DNA of 64,000 nucleotides from Rhynchopus euleeides (GCA_963210315.1 OY723261.1:310001-374000); one strand, 5' to 3'. Counted from the stretch's first letter, positions 41,228 to 51,468 are shown. Program-made: numbers and translations. Notes: a model not told the origin generated them from the sequence alone.

Positions 41228-44200
41228 TCACTTCCTCCACAGCTTCGGCTTGGAGAGGTGGGGCTGAGGGGAGATGTTGGAGCCGCGCGTCTCGCGCGGG
41301 CTGGGCGGGCATGCCGTGAGGGGGCGCTCTGCAGGGGCATCCTCTGCGGCCATCTCGTCGTGGTAGTCGGCAGCAAGCGCCTGGTTGAGACGCTTGGAAC
41401 GCACGAACATCCCGTTGGTCATGGGGCCTGCGTTGGCTCCTGCCAGGCTGTGTGTCGCGGCGGGGTCGATCACGTGGTCACGCGGCACCGAGGTGTGCAC
41501 TGCAGGGACACGGTCGACGCGCAGCTCACGGCGCCTCGCCTCGCGCTGGCGCGTGCGCTCCTCCTTCATGCCGCGCATCACAGTGATCCTGTGCCCAATC
41601 TTGCGGCGCAGCCCCTGCTCGAAGTCATCCTCGTTAACCTCCACGGTCTGCACGGGCACCGCCACCTCCTCACCCTCACGCCACACAGTGAAGTTCACGA
41701 TCTCGCCAGGCTTCACCTTCTTCGCCACAGACTTGAAGTCCGACAGCCCCCGCGTGTGCAGCCCGTTGAAGCTGAGGATCACATCGTCGCTGCTGATGCC
41801 CGCAAGGTCGGAGGGCCCGTTGGGCGCGACGTTGAACACCTTCACGCCCTCCATGCTGCGCTGCGCCGCGGCATGCTTGTTGAGACCCTTGACAGGCACG
41901 CCTTCCTTCAGCAGCTTCGACACCTGCTCCCTCTCGCGGAAGTGTGTTTCGGTCCCCGAGGCACCACGGATGGTGATGCCATCGGACACCTGGATACCCA
42001 TGTACGCTGTCTTCTTCTGCTTGGCACGCAGCTCACGCAGGCGCTTCTTCCGGAGCTTCTCAATCATCTGCTCGAAGTCGAGGTCTGCGTCGTGCAGGAT
42101 AAGGTTCCACTCCCCCTCCTCCAGGTCCTCGATGTCGAGGCGCGCGTTGGCCTCGTCGTACTCCAGCTCGTAGATCAGGCCTGTGATGTACTGCACCTTC
42201 ACCCCTGCGACGCACTCGCAGATCACCTCGAAGCAGCGCTCCTCATCGTCCTGGATGTCGCGGCGCTCCGCCTCCTCCCAGCCCACCAGCTCATGTTTGT
42301 CCTGCATGGCGCGGCGCATGCGCAGCCCCTCCTCGACCTTGCGCTTCTCCTCCTCCAGCTTGAACTGCAGCACAAGCATCTCGCGATCTGCATTCTCGTG
42401 GTCGTTGATGTCGTCACGGAGCTCCTCCTCCTCGCCCTCAAGGTTGCGCTTGCGTGCCTCGCCGTGCATCGTCTTGACGACAGCGATGCTGCCGCCGAAT
42501 GCGTTGGCGGCGGTGTCCTCTGCCTCCTTGATGGCGGCACGCGCCCTCTCCTCCTGCTGCATCAGCAGCAGCATGTTCTCCGCGGCGTTGGCCCGCTGCC
42601 GCTCGTACTTCAGGTCGCGGTTGAGGAGGATAGCGTTGAAGGCAGCCGCCTCCCCCTCCACGACCTGGCGGCGTGCACGCGCCTCCCAGTCCTCCAGGGC
42701 ATGCATGCGCTGCCGCGTGAGGTAGTGGTCCGCCTCGCGCTTCTGCATCTCGATTGTCGCAAACTCCGCGTGCTCCTGGCGGTCGATGACGCGCCTGTCC
42801 ATCTCCTCTGCCTGCTCCATCTCGTGTGCCGCTGCCGTGCTGGCGTGCAGCTGGCGCAGCTCGCCCTGCATCATGCGGATCTGGTCCTCCAGGTTCTTGA
42901 TAGCAGCGTTCTTCTGGTCCAGCATGGAGGACATGTCGTCCTTCGAGCTCTGCACACGGTCCTGGTGCTCCCACTTGTGCATCTGGATCAGGGCAAGCAG
43001 CTGGTCGCCAAAGCCCTCCACCTTCGCCACCTCGTCAGGCAGGCAGGCAGGCTCGTATTCATCGTGGTCTTCATCGAAGGCGGCACGCAGGTCAGCCATG
43101 CTCTGCTGCAGGTTGCCGGCACGCGACAGGTCTGCGCGCGACTGCCCGAAGATGGATGCGGAGGAGGTGCCCTGCCCCGTCTCCTCGTCGTCACCACCGG
43201 TGCCCTCCTCGTCGTTGTCCCCATCATTGACGAAGATCTCCTCGATCTCCAGGTTAGCCACGCGCAGCCTGTCCGTCACCTTCTGCATGGCATCGGTCAG
43301 CTTCTCGACGTCCTGCCTCTCTGCAGCCATGCCCCGCACACCCTCGTGCAGCTTGCGGCGCAGGCTCTCATTCAGGGCATCCTTCTGCGACAGGATCATC
43401 TCCAGCTTCTTCACCTCCACACGCAGCTTCGCCTCACACTGGCGTGTGGCATCCAGCTCGCGCTTCAGGCGCTCCACATCCTCGGCGAGACGCGTGTTGT
43501 CCAGCTCGAGCTCGCTCTGGGCAAGCTCCAGGACAGACTTCTCATTCTTCAGGGTGGAGATCTCCCCCTTGGCCTGCTGCAGCTGCAGCGCGCTGTGCCG
43601 CTGCTTCATGGCAGCCTCCTCCGCCTCGTCCTGCAGCCGCGTCGTCTCGCTGCGCATCATCTGGCTGAGCGCACGCATGTCCTCCTGCAGGCGGTCCACC
43701 TCCGCCTTACGCTCCCTCTCCCTGCGCTCCGCCTCTGCACACTGGTCCCGCGCATCGTCCAGCTCCTGGTAGAGGTTCTGGATCTCACGCCTGTTGCGTG
43801 CGGCGTTGGCATCCAGCATTGCCGCCTCCTCCTTGCGGTCCATGATATTGCGCTCCAGCAGGCGCTTCTCGTCGTCCCACACGCGGCGCGCGCCCTCCAT
43901 CTCGGTGCTGTGGCGCAGCTTGGCACAGTTGAGGTCGCCCTGCAGCTTGTCGGCAGTGTTGGCGAGCTGCCTCTCCCGCAGGCGTGCCTCAGACGCCTCG
44001 CACTCCAGGTCGGCACGCGACTTCTCCATCCGCTCCAGCACACCCCGCAGGTGATCCACCTCGTGGTGGAGGGAGCGCTCGTCGTTGTCGTTGTTGCGCT
44101 TCGTCAGCTCGAGGTCCGCCTTCAGCTTGCCGATGATGCGGCGCAGGTCTGCGTTCTCCTTCTGCTGCATCAGGGCGTTGTCGGTGAGGGTGCGGTGCTC

Positions 44201-44713
44201 GAAGTTCATCGCGGTGATAGTGGAGGTCTTCTCCGAGGCCTCGGCGCTGAGGCGCGAGATGCGCATCGACAGGTCCTCCACCTCGCGCGAGTGCTCCTGA
44301 TCCGTCTCGCGCCCCTCCATCTTGAGTGCTGACACAGCGTTCTGCAGCGTGAAGGCCTCGTGCTGCACCATCTGCAGCTCCTGCGCCTGCTGGTGCGATG
44401 CGGCCTCCTTCGCCTCGAGGGCGTTGCGCAGGTCGTTGATGACTGCGCCCTGGCGCTTCTTGAGGGACCCCACATCGTCTGCCTCGGCGCGGCGGAGATC
44501 CTCGATAACGCCCTCCTTCTCACGCAGCAGCATGTTCTTCATCTCTGCCTCCTCCAGCAGAGCGTTGTAGGCGTCTGCCAGGCGCTTCAGCTCGTCCCCC
44601 ATCGAGTCAGCCTCCTCGACAGCGGCACGCAGCGACGCCTTGGCGGGTTCGCTCATCCCATCCATGTCGATCTCGATCTTGTCCCCGAAGCGGACCATGT
44701 CATCGTCGCTCAT
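41228..44713 (-). CDS. Long coiled-coil protein with C-terminal PDZ domain
   Basis: 1161 residues. Residues about 25-560 and 600-900 are almost continuous heptad-type coiled coil (for example KRLADAYNALLEEAEMKNML). A loop with acidic DDEETG separates them. Near residues 955-1027 a PDZ domain is visible: VKVFNVAPNGPSDLAGISSD, DVILSFNGL, then VNFTVWREGEEVAVPV, the HtrA-like carboxylate-binding fold. The C-terminus is basic and Ser/Pro-rich. The architecture suggests a cytoskeletal or flagellar scaffold, in which the PDZ would anchor a partner's C-terminus. No specific orthologue was recognised. The start at 44713 (MSDDDMVRFG) is preferred; an acceptor-like CATCGGACAG lies just upstream. An in-frame upstream extension to 44845 is hydrophobic and probably untranslated. 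Confidence 0.75.
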   Translation of the reverse strand: MSDDDMVRFGDKIEIDMDGMSEPAKASLRAAVEEADSMGDELKRLADAYNALLEEAEMKNMLLREKEGVIEDLRRAEADDVGSLKKRQGAVINDLRNALEAKEAASHQQAQELQMVQHEAFTLQNAVSALKMEGRETDQEHSREVEDLSMRISRLSAEASEKTSTITAMNFEHRTLTDNALMQQKENADLRRIIGKLKADLELTKRNNDNDERSLHHEVDHLRGVLERMEKSRADLECEASEARLRERQLANTADKLQGDLNCAKLRHSTEMEGARRVWDDEKRLLERNIMDRKEEAAMLDANAARNRREIQNLYQELDDARDQCAEAERRERERKAEVDRLQEDMRALSQMMRSETTRLQDEAEEAAMKQRHSALQLQQAKGEISTLKNEKSVLELAQSELELDNTRLAEDVERLKRELDATRQCEAKLRVEVKKLEMILSQKDALNESLRRKLHEGVRGMAAERQDVEKLTDAMQKVTDRLRVANLEIEEIFVNDGDNDEEGTGGDDEETGQGTSSASIFGQSRADLSRAGNLQQSMADLRAAFDEDHDEYEPACLPDEVAKVEGFGDQLLALIQMHKWEHQDRVQSSKDDMSSMLDQKNAAIKNLEDQIRMMQGELRQLHASTAAAHEMEQAEEMDRRVIDRQEHAEFATIEMQKREADHYLTRQRMHALEDWEARARRQVVEGEAAAFNAILLNRDLKYERQRANAAENMLLLMQQEERARAAIKEAEDTAANAFGGSIAVVKTMHGEARKRNLEGEEEELRDDINDHENADREMLVLQFKLEEEKRKVEEGLRMRRAMQDKHELVGWEEAERRDIQDDEERCFEVICECVAGVKVQYITGLIYELEYDEANARLDIEDLEEGEWNLILHDADLDFEQMIEKLRKKRLRELRAKQKKTAYMGIQVSDGITIRGASGTETHFREREQVSKLLKEGVPVKGLNKHAAAQRSMEGVKVFNVAPNGPSDLAGISSDDVILSFNGLHTRGLSDFKSVAKKVKPGEIVNFTVWREGEEVAVPVQTVEVNEDDFEQGLRRKIGHRITVMRGMKEERTRQREARRRELRVDRVPAVHTSVPRDHVIDPAATHSLAGANAGPMTNGMFVRSKRLNQALAADYHDEMAAEDAPAERPLTACPPSPRETRGSNISPQPHLSKPKLWRK

Positions 44714-44936
44714 TGTCACACGGACAAACCCTGTCCGATGAAGCATGGGTGGTGTGGGCGTGGCAAAGCATGCAATGGTGACTGTGATGAAACGAGGCTT
44801 GCTGCCGAATATACGCCAAATCGCAAATGCCAACAACCAACTCAAAACAACAAGGCGGGTTCTTACGACTATTACTGCACTCTACTGGGCTTTGCCCACT
44901 TCCTAGTACACAGGTCTTCTATATAGATACACGGCG

Positions 44937-47900
44937 TCAGCTCTGTGTGGAACGCGCCGAATCGGATGCGGTGCTGGCATGTGAGCGGGCGGGCAGCCCA
45001 GCCAGCAGGTGCAGGGTATCCCCATTCGCCACGGCTGCATCCTCGAGACTGTTGTGGCGGTGTGGTGTCAGGGTTGTGGAAGCCGCAAGCGCTGACATAC
45101 CTGCACGAGTCCTGCAGCTGCTTGCCCTTGAAGATGAGGCGCTGTTTGTCCGCCTCATACCCCCAGGACTCCTGTGAAGTGAACATGGCACGGCCCGACG
45201 CACACCACTGCATACCTCGATAATGCGTTTCACGTCAAACACGGTGGAGAAGGCACTGCACGGCAGGGCAAGCGAACTGCCTACCAAGTCCTGCACGATA
45301 ATCTTCCAACGCGGCACTGTGCCCCGTTGCACTGAGCGGGGCGCATGGGTTGCCTGCACACTGCTGCGGCTTGACGGCTGCAGCGAGGGTGTGGTGGTGT
45401 GCCGCCGCCCGGACCCCGAGGAGGTGCGCGTCGACGCAGCCTCACTTGCGGAAGACTGCCCCGCGACACGGATGCCGTCTGCCAGCAGGTGGAGGATGGC
45501 GCCACGCTCCACAACACCGCAGCCACGCAGCGTCTCGTCATCCAGCAGCGCGCGGCCCCCAAAGATAATGCGCTGCGACGCACTGGGGTGCCCCCATGCC
45601 TCCTGCACATGCCGCTTGACACACCCCACCGTCTCGCTGCGGTGCAGCATGAGGAACAGCGAGTGCCCGTCCAGATCCTCCACGCGGATCTGCACAGGCT
45701 GCGGTGTGGGCGGCTGTGTCCGCGGCGTCTCTGCCGCCGCAAACGCCCCGTGGGGCGTGCGCTGCGGCGAGGGTGCCGGTGTGCTCGGCATGTCCTGCAC
45801 CTCTGCGATCTCGGGGCTGTTCCCGAGGCTGATGACGGCAGCAATCTCCACATCGTCAGGGCTCATGGCGACGGGAGTGTCCGCCTCCGGACGGCGCTCG
45901 CTGTGCGGGGCACGCGTGCTGCTGGCGCTGGAGGGCGACCCGGCGTGCGTACCCGAGGCCCTGCGCTCCCGGGCGCTCCGCCGCGACGACTGGCTTGATC
46001 TGCGCGACACAAGCGACGCAGGGGCCGCCACCGACACCACCGACTTGGCGTCTTCCGCCTGCGAAGCAACCTCGCTCATCCTGCGAGTGGAGGTTGAGGA
46101 CCGCGACGCCTCCCGCCGCATGTCGGACACCGCAACACCGCCCGGCGAGCGCGGGATAGACCCCGACACCCCGGACAGCTCGCTCCCCCGGCGGCTGTGG
46201 GTGCGCCCGCTGTGATGCGCTTCGGGCGCAGCGTGGGCCTCCAAACCCTGCGACTTCACCCCGTCGTCGGGGTGCTGGCTCGGAGATGACTCGCGCGTCG
46301 CGTGCGACGAGCGACGTGACGACACACCCCCCATGCTGTGGGCCACCCTACTGCTGCCGCTGCTGCTCTCACGCCGCAGGCTGCACGGCAGCTCTGCAGC
46401 CTCCTGAGCAGGCTGCACCATCTGCGAGCTGTGCCTGCTGGGCGCCTGCTGTGAAAGCGACGCAGCTGCCGAACCTGCCCTCGACGCAGCCACACTGGCC
46501 CCCACCGACGAGCTCGGCGCACGCGACCCCGACTCCTCCGGGACAAGCGTCTCACACCGCGCGGTGCTGTCATCCCTCGCCTCCTCCAACCCCTGCCGCA
46601 CGCCAGGCTGGGGCTCCGCTGCCACGGCACCTGCCACCCCCGCCACATCAGGGGACGGGCACTGGGGCGGCCTGCGCCCCCCACCACCACCAGCCGCATC
46701 GCCACAGGCATCACCCGACACCGACCACCGAGCCCCCAACGCAAGCCTGTCAAGCGGCGCCACACTGGGGGACGCCGACCTCTGCGACAACCCGCCCACC
46801 ACCTCCTGCGGCACTGCTGCCCTCTCGGGACACGGCGGCGGCGGCGGCGCCTGCCGAAAGCTACCTGGGGTCGGGCCTGCCAACGCCGCAGGTGGCCCAG
46901 GCGGCGCCGGAGGACTCGCATACCCCGAGTGAGGCCGCGCCTCACCACACTGCTGCTGTTGTTGCTGCTGCTGCTGCTGTTGCGGCGGCGGCGGTGGCAT
47001 GAAGATCGGAGGCTGCGCCGGCTGCCCCTGTGAGTAGTCCTCCCTCTCCACACAGGACGCCATCGACAGGGCACGGTCAGCAGAGAACAGCCGCGGCGAC
47101 GGGAGGGACGGGCCACGGCACTCGCCAACCACCGCCGGAGGCGGCGGCGGGGGCGACAGCTCGCGAACCCCCTGGTGCTGCTGCGGCGGCGGCGGCGACC
47201 CCTGCAGCGGGGCGGGCGGCGGTGGCGACCGCGGTATGGGCGACGCAGCCCCCGACTCCCCCGGCTGTGTGAAGCGGCGCTGCTGCGGGAAGCCGGGGCC
47301 CTCCGCCACCCGCTGCTCCACCTCCACCGCGCGCAGCCTGCCCTTGAGGTATGCCAGCTCCGTCTGCAGCTCCGTGTCGCGCGACTGCACGGTATCCACC
47401 GTGCTGCGCAGCGTCGTCACCTGGCTCCGCAGCGACGCCACCTCGTCGCGCAGGCTGAGCGCCACACCCTGCCAATGCGAATCCCTCCCGCCACCACCAC
47501 CACCACCACCCTCCTCCGGGCTGGCTGCCGCCACCACAAGCGCCCGCGACGCAGGCTCCGGCGAGACACGCCCGACAGGCGGCGAGGGAGCCTCACGCGG
47601 CACAGGGGCACACGGGCAGCACCTCGGCGCCTTCACCTCACACACCACAGCCGACGTGGGTGCTGTCGGCGAGGCGCGAGGCTTTTGATACGCTGGCGGC
47701 CTGCGCCACGCAGGCTCCTCAACAGGCGGTGGAAACGCGTTGAATGCAGCAGAGGGCGCAGGCGGGCACGGCGGGCTCCGTGGGATGTGCTGCTGCTGCT
47801 GCAGGCGTCTGGGGAGCGTGGGTGACATGCGCCCCGCCCTGCTCTCCTGCGGCTGCCCTGCGCTGCCTGGGCCTGGGGGTGTGTCGAGGAAAGCGAGGCC

Positions 47901-48185
47901 TCGCGTGATGGGCTGGCGGAGGTCAGGCTGTGGCGTCGGGTTAGCGTAGACGGCTCGGCGGGTGGAGCTGGGCAGCGGGTGCAGCTTGGAGGGGTGTGTC
48001 AGCAGCACGCTGCTGTGTGTCCTGGAGCTGCTGGTGGAGGTGTCGGCTGCGGAGAGGCATGCCGTGCTGTGGCTGCCGCCGCGCTGGCGGCGCTCCCGCA
48101 GGGGGGTCGAGGTGCCGCCCTTCTGGTTGCCGCGGATGACCTGCACCACGCCCCCGCCCAGCGAGAAGCCTGCGCCCTGCACCAT
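44937..48185 (-). CDS. Protein with two ubiquitin-like domains, three exons
   Basis: Spliced product of about 1050 residues. The N-terminal two-thirds is low complexity (Pro, Gln, Ser, Gly) with a short coiled coil near residues 245-290 (LRDEVASLRSQVTTLRSTVD). At about 828-905 a ubiquitin-like fold appears: VQIRVEDLDG, then RIIFGGRALLDDETLRGCGV and GAILHLL. A second one begins near 957 (WKIIVQDLVG) and is completed only by splicing. Exon 1 ends DVKRIIE (45216), exon 2 (45101-45171) encodes ADKQRLIFKGKQLQD, and exon 3 (44937-45048) encodes LEDAAVANGDTLHLLAG. Introns of 44 and 52 bp fit GTATG...CAG. No terminal Gly-Gly was seen, so these are docking UBLs rather than conjugated modifiers. The function is unknown; proteasome or ubiquitin-receptor binding is possible. 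Confidence 0.8.
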   Translation of the reverse strand: MVQGAGFSLGGGVVQVIRGNQKGGTSTPLRERRQRGGSHSTACLSAADTSTSSSRTHSSVLLTHPSKLHPLPSSTRRAVYANPTPQPDLRQPITRGLAFLDTPPGPGSAGQPQESRAGRMSPTLPRRLQQQQHIPRSPPCPPAPSAAFNAFPPPVEEPAWRRPPAYQKPRASPTAPTSAVVCEVKAPRCCPCAPVPREAPSPPVGRVSPEPASRALVVAAASPEEGGGGGGGGRDSHWQGVALSLRDEVASLRSQVTTLRSTVDTVQSRDTELQTELAYLKGRLRAVEVEQRVAEGPGFPQQRRFTQPGESGAASPIPRSPPPPAPLQGSPPPPQQHQGVRELSPPPPPPAVVGECRGPSLPSPRLFSADRALSMASCVEREDYSQGQPAQPPIFMPPPPPQQQQQQQQQQQCGEARPHSGYASPPAPPGPPAALAGPTPGSFRQAPPPPPCPERAAVPQEVVGGLSQRSASPSVAPLDRLALGARWSVSGDACGDAAGGGGGRRPPQCPSPDVAGVAGAVAAEPQPGVRQGLEEARDDSTARCETLVPEESGSRAPSSSVGASVAASRAGSAAASLSQQAPSRHSSQMVQPAQEAAELPCSLRRESSSGSSRVAHSMGGVSSRRSSHATRESSPSQHPDDGVKSQGLEAHAAPEAHHSGRTHSRRGSELSGVSGSIPRSPGGVAVSDMRREASRSSTSTRRMSEVASQAEDAKSVVSVAAPASLVSRRSSQSSRRSARERRASGTHAGSPSSASSTRAPHSERRPEADTPVAMSPDDVEIAAVISLGNSPEIAEVQDMPSTPAPSPQRTPHGAFAAAETPRTQPPTPQPVQIRVEDLDGHSLFLMLHRSETVGCVKRHVQEAWGHPSASQRIIFGGRALLDDETLRGCGVVERGAILHLLADGIRVAGQSSASEAASTRTSSGSGRRHTTTPSLQPSSRSSVQATHAPRSVQRGTVPRWKIIVQDLVGSSLALPCSAFSTVFDVKRIIEVCSGVRRAVPCSLHRSPGGMRRTNSASSSRASSCRTRAGMSALAASTTLTPHRHNSLEDAAVANGDTLHLLAGLPARSHASTASDSARSTQS
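45049..45100 (-). other. Intron (52 bp) in UBL gene
   Basis: GTATGTCAG to CCACAACAG. Splicing joins a phase-2 exon end to LEDAAVANGDTL and restores the ubiquitin-like fold. Confidence 0.88.
45172..45215 (-). other. Intron (44 bp) in UBL gene
   Basis: GTATGCAG to TTCACTTCACAG, phase 0. It is very short but fixed by the domain: exon 2 supplies the central strand RLIFKGKQL. Confidence 0.88.
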
Positions 48186-48697
48186 CCGCAGCGACTAACA
48201 GGGGTTGTGCACTGCGTGCATTGTGTAGCCCTGTGGCAGTGCGTTGGTGGGAGGGGTGGGGGGACAGGATGGAGGGGGGTGGTAGTGAAGTCGAAGTGCG
48301 AAGGATTCACAAGGGATGATCTCCACTCACTTATTATGCAAGGTTTGCGTCGCCGAGACCCGGTGATCCAGGGGGGGGGGGGGGGATAGGCTGGGGGAGC
48401 GGAGGTGCAGCAGAGGCTGTTTCGGGTATTCGGTTCACAGACACCTTTGTCCCACCCCCCCCCCCCACCCCGCACCAGTTCAGTGGCAGTTTCTGGGAGT
48501 GGATACCCGTCCTCCCTTCCCCTCTCGATGAGCCTGTCTAGCGTGCACTCTACAGTTGAAAGGCTTTCAGGGCTTGCCATGGGAGTGCGCGCAGAGGCGA
48601 TGCACCAGGAGCAACGTTCTCCACAACACACAGCCCTCTCAGAGGAGTGTAACAGTTCCCTCCCACAACCCAACACCGTTCCTGACCCCCCATGTGG
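48186..48697. other. Intergenic spacer, nothing recognised
   Basis: Spacer with G-run (about 48371-48385) and C-run (about 48457-48468). No gene was supported. Confidence 0.4.
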
Positions 48698-49519
48698 CTA
48701 GTTGGCATGCAAGTTGGATTTGCTGCGCCAAACCCTGCCCGGTGAGGCGACGATGATGACGAGAACAACAATCGCGATGCACATCACAATGGCGGGCAGG
48801 AAAGACGGGGTTCCGACAGAGGACTGGACCCCGTGCGACGCGGAGGAGAGGCGCGTCTTGCCATCCGCTGCACCGTGGTGTGGGTTGGCGTACGCCTCCT
48901 TCACCTCAGAGAACCTCTCCTGTGCAGCCTGCTTGACGGAGTAGATGCGAGTCGACTTGATCTCGATCCGCTCCTTCGGCATGACGAAGATACCCTCCTT
49001 CCGCGTCTCGAGCTCCTCAAGCTTCGCCAGCACCTCGATGCCGTGTGTGATCCTGCCGAACAACGCGTACACATTGTCCTGCCCCGGGTGTGTCCCCAGC
49101 ACCATCGAGAAGGAGTGTGTTGCAGAATCGGGGTTCTCCCAACGCGCCATCGACAGCGAACCCCGGATGTGCCGCGCTGCGAACTTGGGGAACTCCCCCT
49201 TCACATTCTTCTTCGCGAGCTCCGTCTGGGTGGCGTTCATCGGGAGCCGCCTCCCACCGAGGGCATCGGCAACCTGGGCAACAAAGCCCTTGTCGACGCG
49301 GAAGACGTGGTTGCTGTCGAACAGCCCCATGCGGAAGCACTCCAGCATGTGCGCCGCTGTCAGCGGGGTGTCCTTTGCGAAGAAGCCCAGCTCGATGTCG
49401 CCCATGGTGGTCGACATGACGACCCGCTCGTCACCCAGCTCCGGTTGGGCCTCCCCCTCGCCACCCACCCTGTGCACCAGCAGGGCACCGACGGCACACA
49501 GCAGGCACCGCGCTGCCAT
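48698..49519 (-). CDS. Membrane-anchored cyclophilin-type peptidyl-prolyl isomerase
   Basis: 273 residues: signal peptide (MAARCLLCAVGALLVHRVGG), cyclophilin-like domain (about 35-195), spacer and one transmembrane helix near the end (FLPAIVMCIAIVVLVIIVA). It is probably a secretory-pathway protein with a short basic cytosolic tail. Domain landmarks are STTMGDIELGFF, HVFRVDKGFVAQ (equivalent to the active-site R, F and Q), RGSLSMAR, FSMVLG and FGRITHG. The residue normally His/Trp in the binding pocket is not conserved, so catalysis may be weak. The start at 49519 follows an excellent acceptor-like CACCTACACCCACAG that ends two bases before the ATG. An in-frame extension to 49726 is probably untranslated. 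Confidence 0.82.
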   Translation of the reverse strand: MAARCLLCAVGALLVHRVGGEGEAQPELGDERVVMSTTMGDIELGFFAKDTPLTAAHMLECFRMGLFDSNHVFRVDKGFVAQVADALGGRRLPMNATQTELAKKNVKGEFPKFAARHIRGSLSMARWENPDSATHSFSMVLGTHPGQDNVYALFGRITHGIEVLAKLEELETRKEGIFVMPKERIEIKSTRIYSVKQAAQERFSEVKEAYANPHHGAADGKTRLSSASHGVQSSVGTPSFLPAIVMCIAIVVLVIIVASPGRVWRSKSNLHAN

Positions 49520-50256
49520 CTCTGTGGGTGTAGGTGCTGTCCTGTTGGAGGTCTGGTGGACCACTGGTTGCGGGGAGACAAGTGGTGGACTGCTGCCTGT
49601 GGGGTTAACGTCAGGAGGGGTTATGGAGGGGTGACGAGGGGTGGGGGGGCGGGGGAGGGAGGCTGGCGTGCACGTTACTTCCCGGGGAGGGGGGAGGGGG
49701 CACAACCAGTGCCTGGCACGGAACAAACTGAGCGTTAGAAATTCGGCAAGATGGCCTGGCTAGTCCCTCCTTGGCTGAGAGGTGCCCCACCAACATGTGT
49801 TCGGCACCACAGACAAAAGATACAGCCATCAGCAAATCTCTTCGGGCGTCTGCAGGGCTGTCCACCGGACGACTTCCCCGGTCATCGGCAGACCGATCCG
49901 CCAAAATGGATTGAACTGACAAGGGAAGGGCGAATTTGAGGGATAGAAAAGGCGGGCAAAAGTTGAGGGTCTTCTCTGTGTCGGATCCACATCAGGGAGA
50001 CACAAGGATTCGCAGCAGCAACCACCCCGTGCCCGTGAGGAGCCGCATCTGTTTGTCCCCCCCTTGAGGGTCAAGCATTTTTAGAGACGACGGGCAGCGA
50101 GACTTTTGTGTTTAGAGAAACGACTTCTCGGGTTCGCCCAAACAAATGGAAACCAATGGGGACAACCCCCATTCATTCAGAGTTCAGAGCACCACCCGAC
50201 ACAGAAACACTCGACTCCCTTGAGACCGCACACCAGGAAAGAGGGACACCCAAATA
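49520..50256. other. Intergenic spacer, nothing recognised
   Basis: Spacer between the kinesin stop and the cyclophilin start. No gene, repeat or RNA was recognised. Confidence 0.4.
49522..49523 (-). promoter_or_regulatory. Predicted spliced-leader acceptor of the cyclophilin gene
   Basis: Minus strand: C/A-rich tract CACCTACACCCACAG/AG, then ATG. The 5' leader would be only a few bases plus the leader exon. Confidence 0.5.
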
Positions 50257-51468
50257 TTACAGCTGTGAGAGAAACTTCTGCTGCAACTTCAGCTGCACCA
50301 CCCGAGCCTCGCGCTTCGGATAGTACGGGTTCTTGCGCCCCCTCTCGCCCTGCTGTTCGAGATTCTCGAAGGCCGCCTGCTCCTTCACCAGCTCCTCGTT
50401 GATGTGCGCCAGCTCCGCCTTCAGCAGCGTGCCCTTCAGGTCGGGGCACGCTGTGCTGCGCAGGCGGTGCATGTCGCTGCCCCACTTCAGCGAGAAATAC
50501 GTCTCACCCACGTTTTTTTCGGCGGGCGACACGCACACCACCAGGGCTGTCAGCGACTCGCCACGCAGGCTCTTCCCGAATGCCTTCGGCAGGACCCCGT
50601 CGAATCGCAGAGGCTGCTTGCTGTTCTTCCGGTGCTGCGCAGCCTTCTCCACTGCATGGTGCAGCATGCCCAGATCGAAGTTCGTCGTGATGCCCTCCTG
50701 CCCTGGGATCGACGTCTTCTCGAAGTGTGTCTTGGAGACACGCTCCGAACCTGAAAGGTCGGCAAAGGCGAAGGTCGAACGGAAGACACGCTTCCCCGAG
50801 GGGCCGGGCACAACCTTCGTGAGGTGGAGCGTTGCGATGCAGTGCGACCGGGAGCTCCGCTCGTTCATGGCAGTGCCGCGCGCCCTGCGCTCGTTCAGGA
50901 GAACGTGCATCACCTTCGCAACATCTGCCTGCGATGCAATGAGGATCTGCTTCACGCCGTCGAAGTTGAAGCTCTGCGTGCCTGCGGAGGACATCACCAC
51001 CTTGCGCTTCCCGTTGAGCAGGTCGAAGGCTTCGTAGAAGTAGAACTCGACAGCAGAGGCGGTGAAGACATACTGCTCCCCGTTGCCCCGCTGCAGCTCT
51101 GCCATGCTGCCGAGGGCTGCCATCGTGGCCCGCGGGAACACGCCCCACTCTGAGGGGTCCGCCAGGTTGCCCGGCCCGAACATGGTGTGCGTCTTCCCGG
51201 CCCCCGTCTGCCCGTAGGCCAGCAGCGTGCAGTGCTGCCCTTCCATGATGAACTTCTGCACCATGCCATCCATCCCCATGGCTCTATACGCATCCTCCTG
51301 CCCTGTCCCCGGCCCCACCACCGCCTTGGGGTATGTAAACTCTGCCATCGTCGCATGCTGGTTCGGCGCTGTGATGCTCGCCCCCTGCAGCTGCAGCCCT
51401 TTCGAAGGCTCCGCCTCACCCACTGCCAAAGGGCGCACCCTTATAAACACATCCGCGTTGGTTGACAT
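50257..51468 (-). CDS. Divergent kinesin, motor domain only
   Basis: 403 residues. The motor motifs are VFIRVRPLAVGE at the N-terminus, P-loop GQTGAGKTHTMFG (about residue 85), switch I NERSSRSH (about 198) and switch II DLSGSE (about 236), then ALVVCVSPAEKNVGETYFSL near the end. These bind and hydrolyse ATP. The microtubule-binding helix after switch II (usually IN-x-SL-x-x-LG) reads ITTNFDLGMLHHAVEKA, so track binding may differ. After the motor there is only about 60 residues of charged helix, with no stalk or cargo tail. It may work as a partner subunit or depolymeriser-like orphan. The subfamily could not be assigned. The ATG at 51468 fits the motor start. Confidence 0.88.
   Translation of the reverse strand: MSTNADVFIRVRPLAVGEAEPSKGLQLQGASITAPNQHATMAEFTYPKAVVGPGTGQEDAYRAMGMDGMVQKFIMEGQHCTLLAYGQTGAGKTHTMFGPGNLADPSEWGVFPRATMAALGSMAELQRGNGEQYVFTASAVEFYFYEAFDLLNGKRKVVMSSAGTQSFNFDGVKQILIASQADVAKVMHVLLNERRARGTAMNERSSRSHCIATLHLTKVVPGPSGKRVFRSTFAFADLSGSERVSKTHFEKTSIPGQEGITTNFDLGMLHHAVEKAAQHRKNSKQPLRFDGVLPKAFGKSLRGESLTALVVCVSPAEKNVGETYFSLKWGSDMHRLRSTACPDLKGTLLKAELAHINEELVKEQAAFENLEQQGERGRKNPYYPKREARVVQLKLQQKFLSQL

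Noticed and set aside
41258..44332. Plus-strand 1024-codon Leu/His-rich frame
   Set aside because: Antisense of the coiled-coil gene; its composition is the mirror of Gln/Glu/Lys codons.
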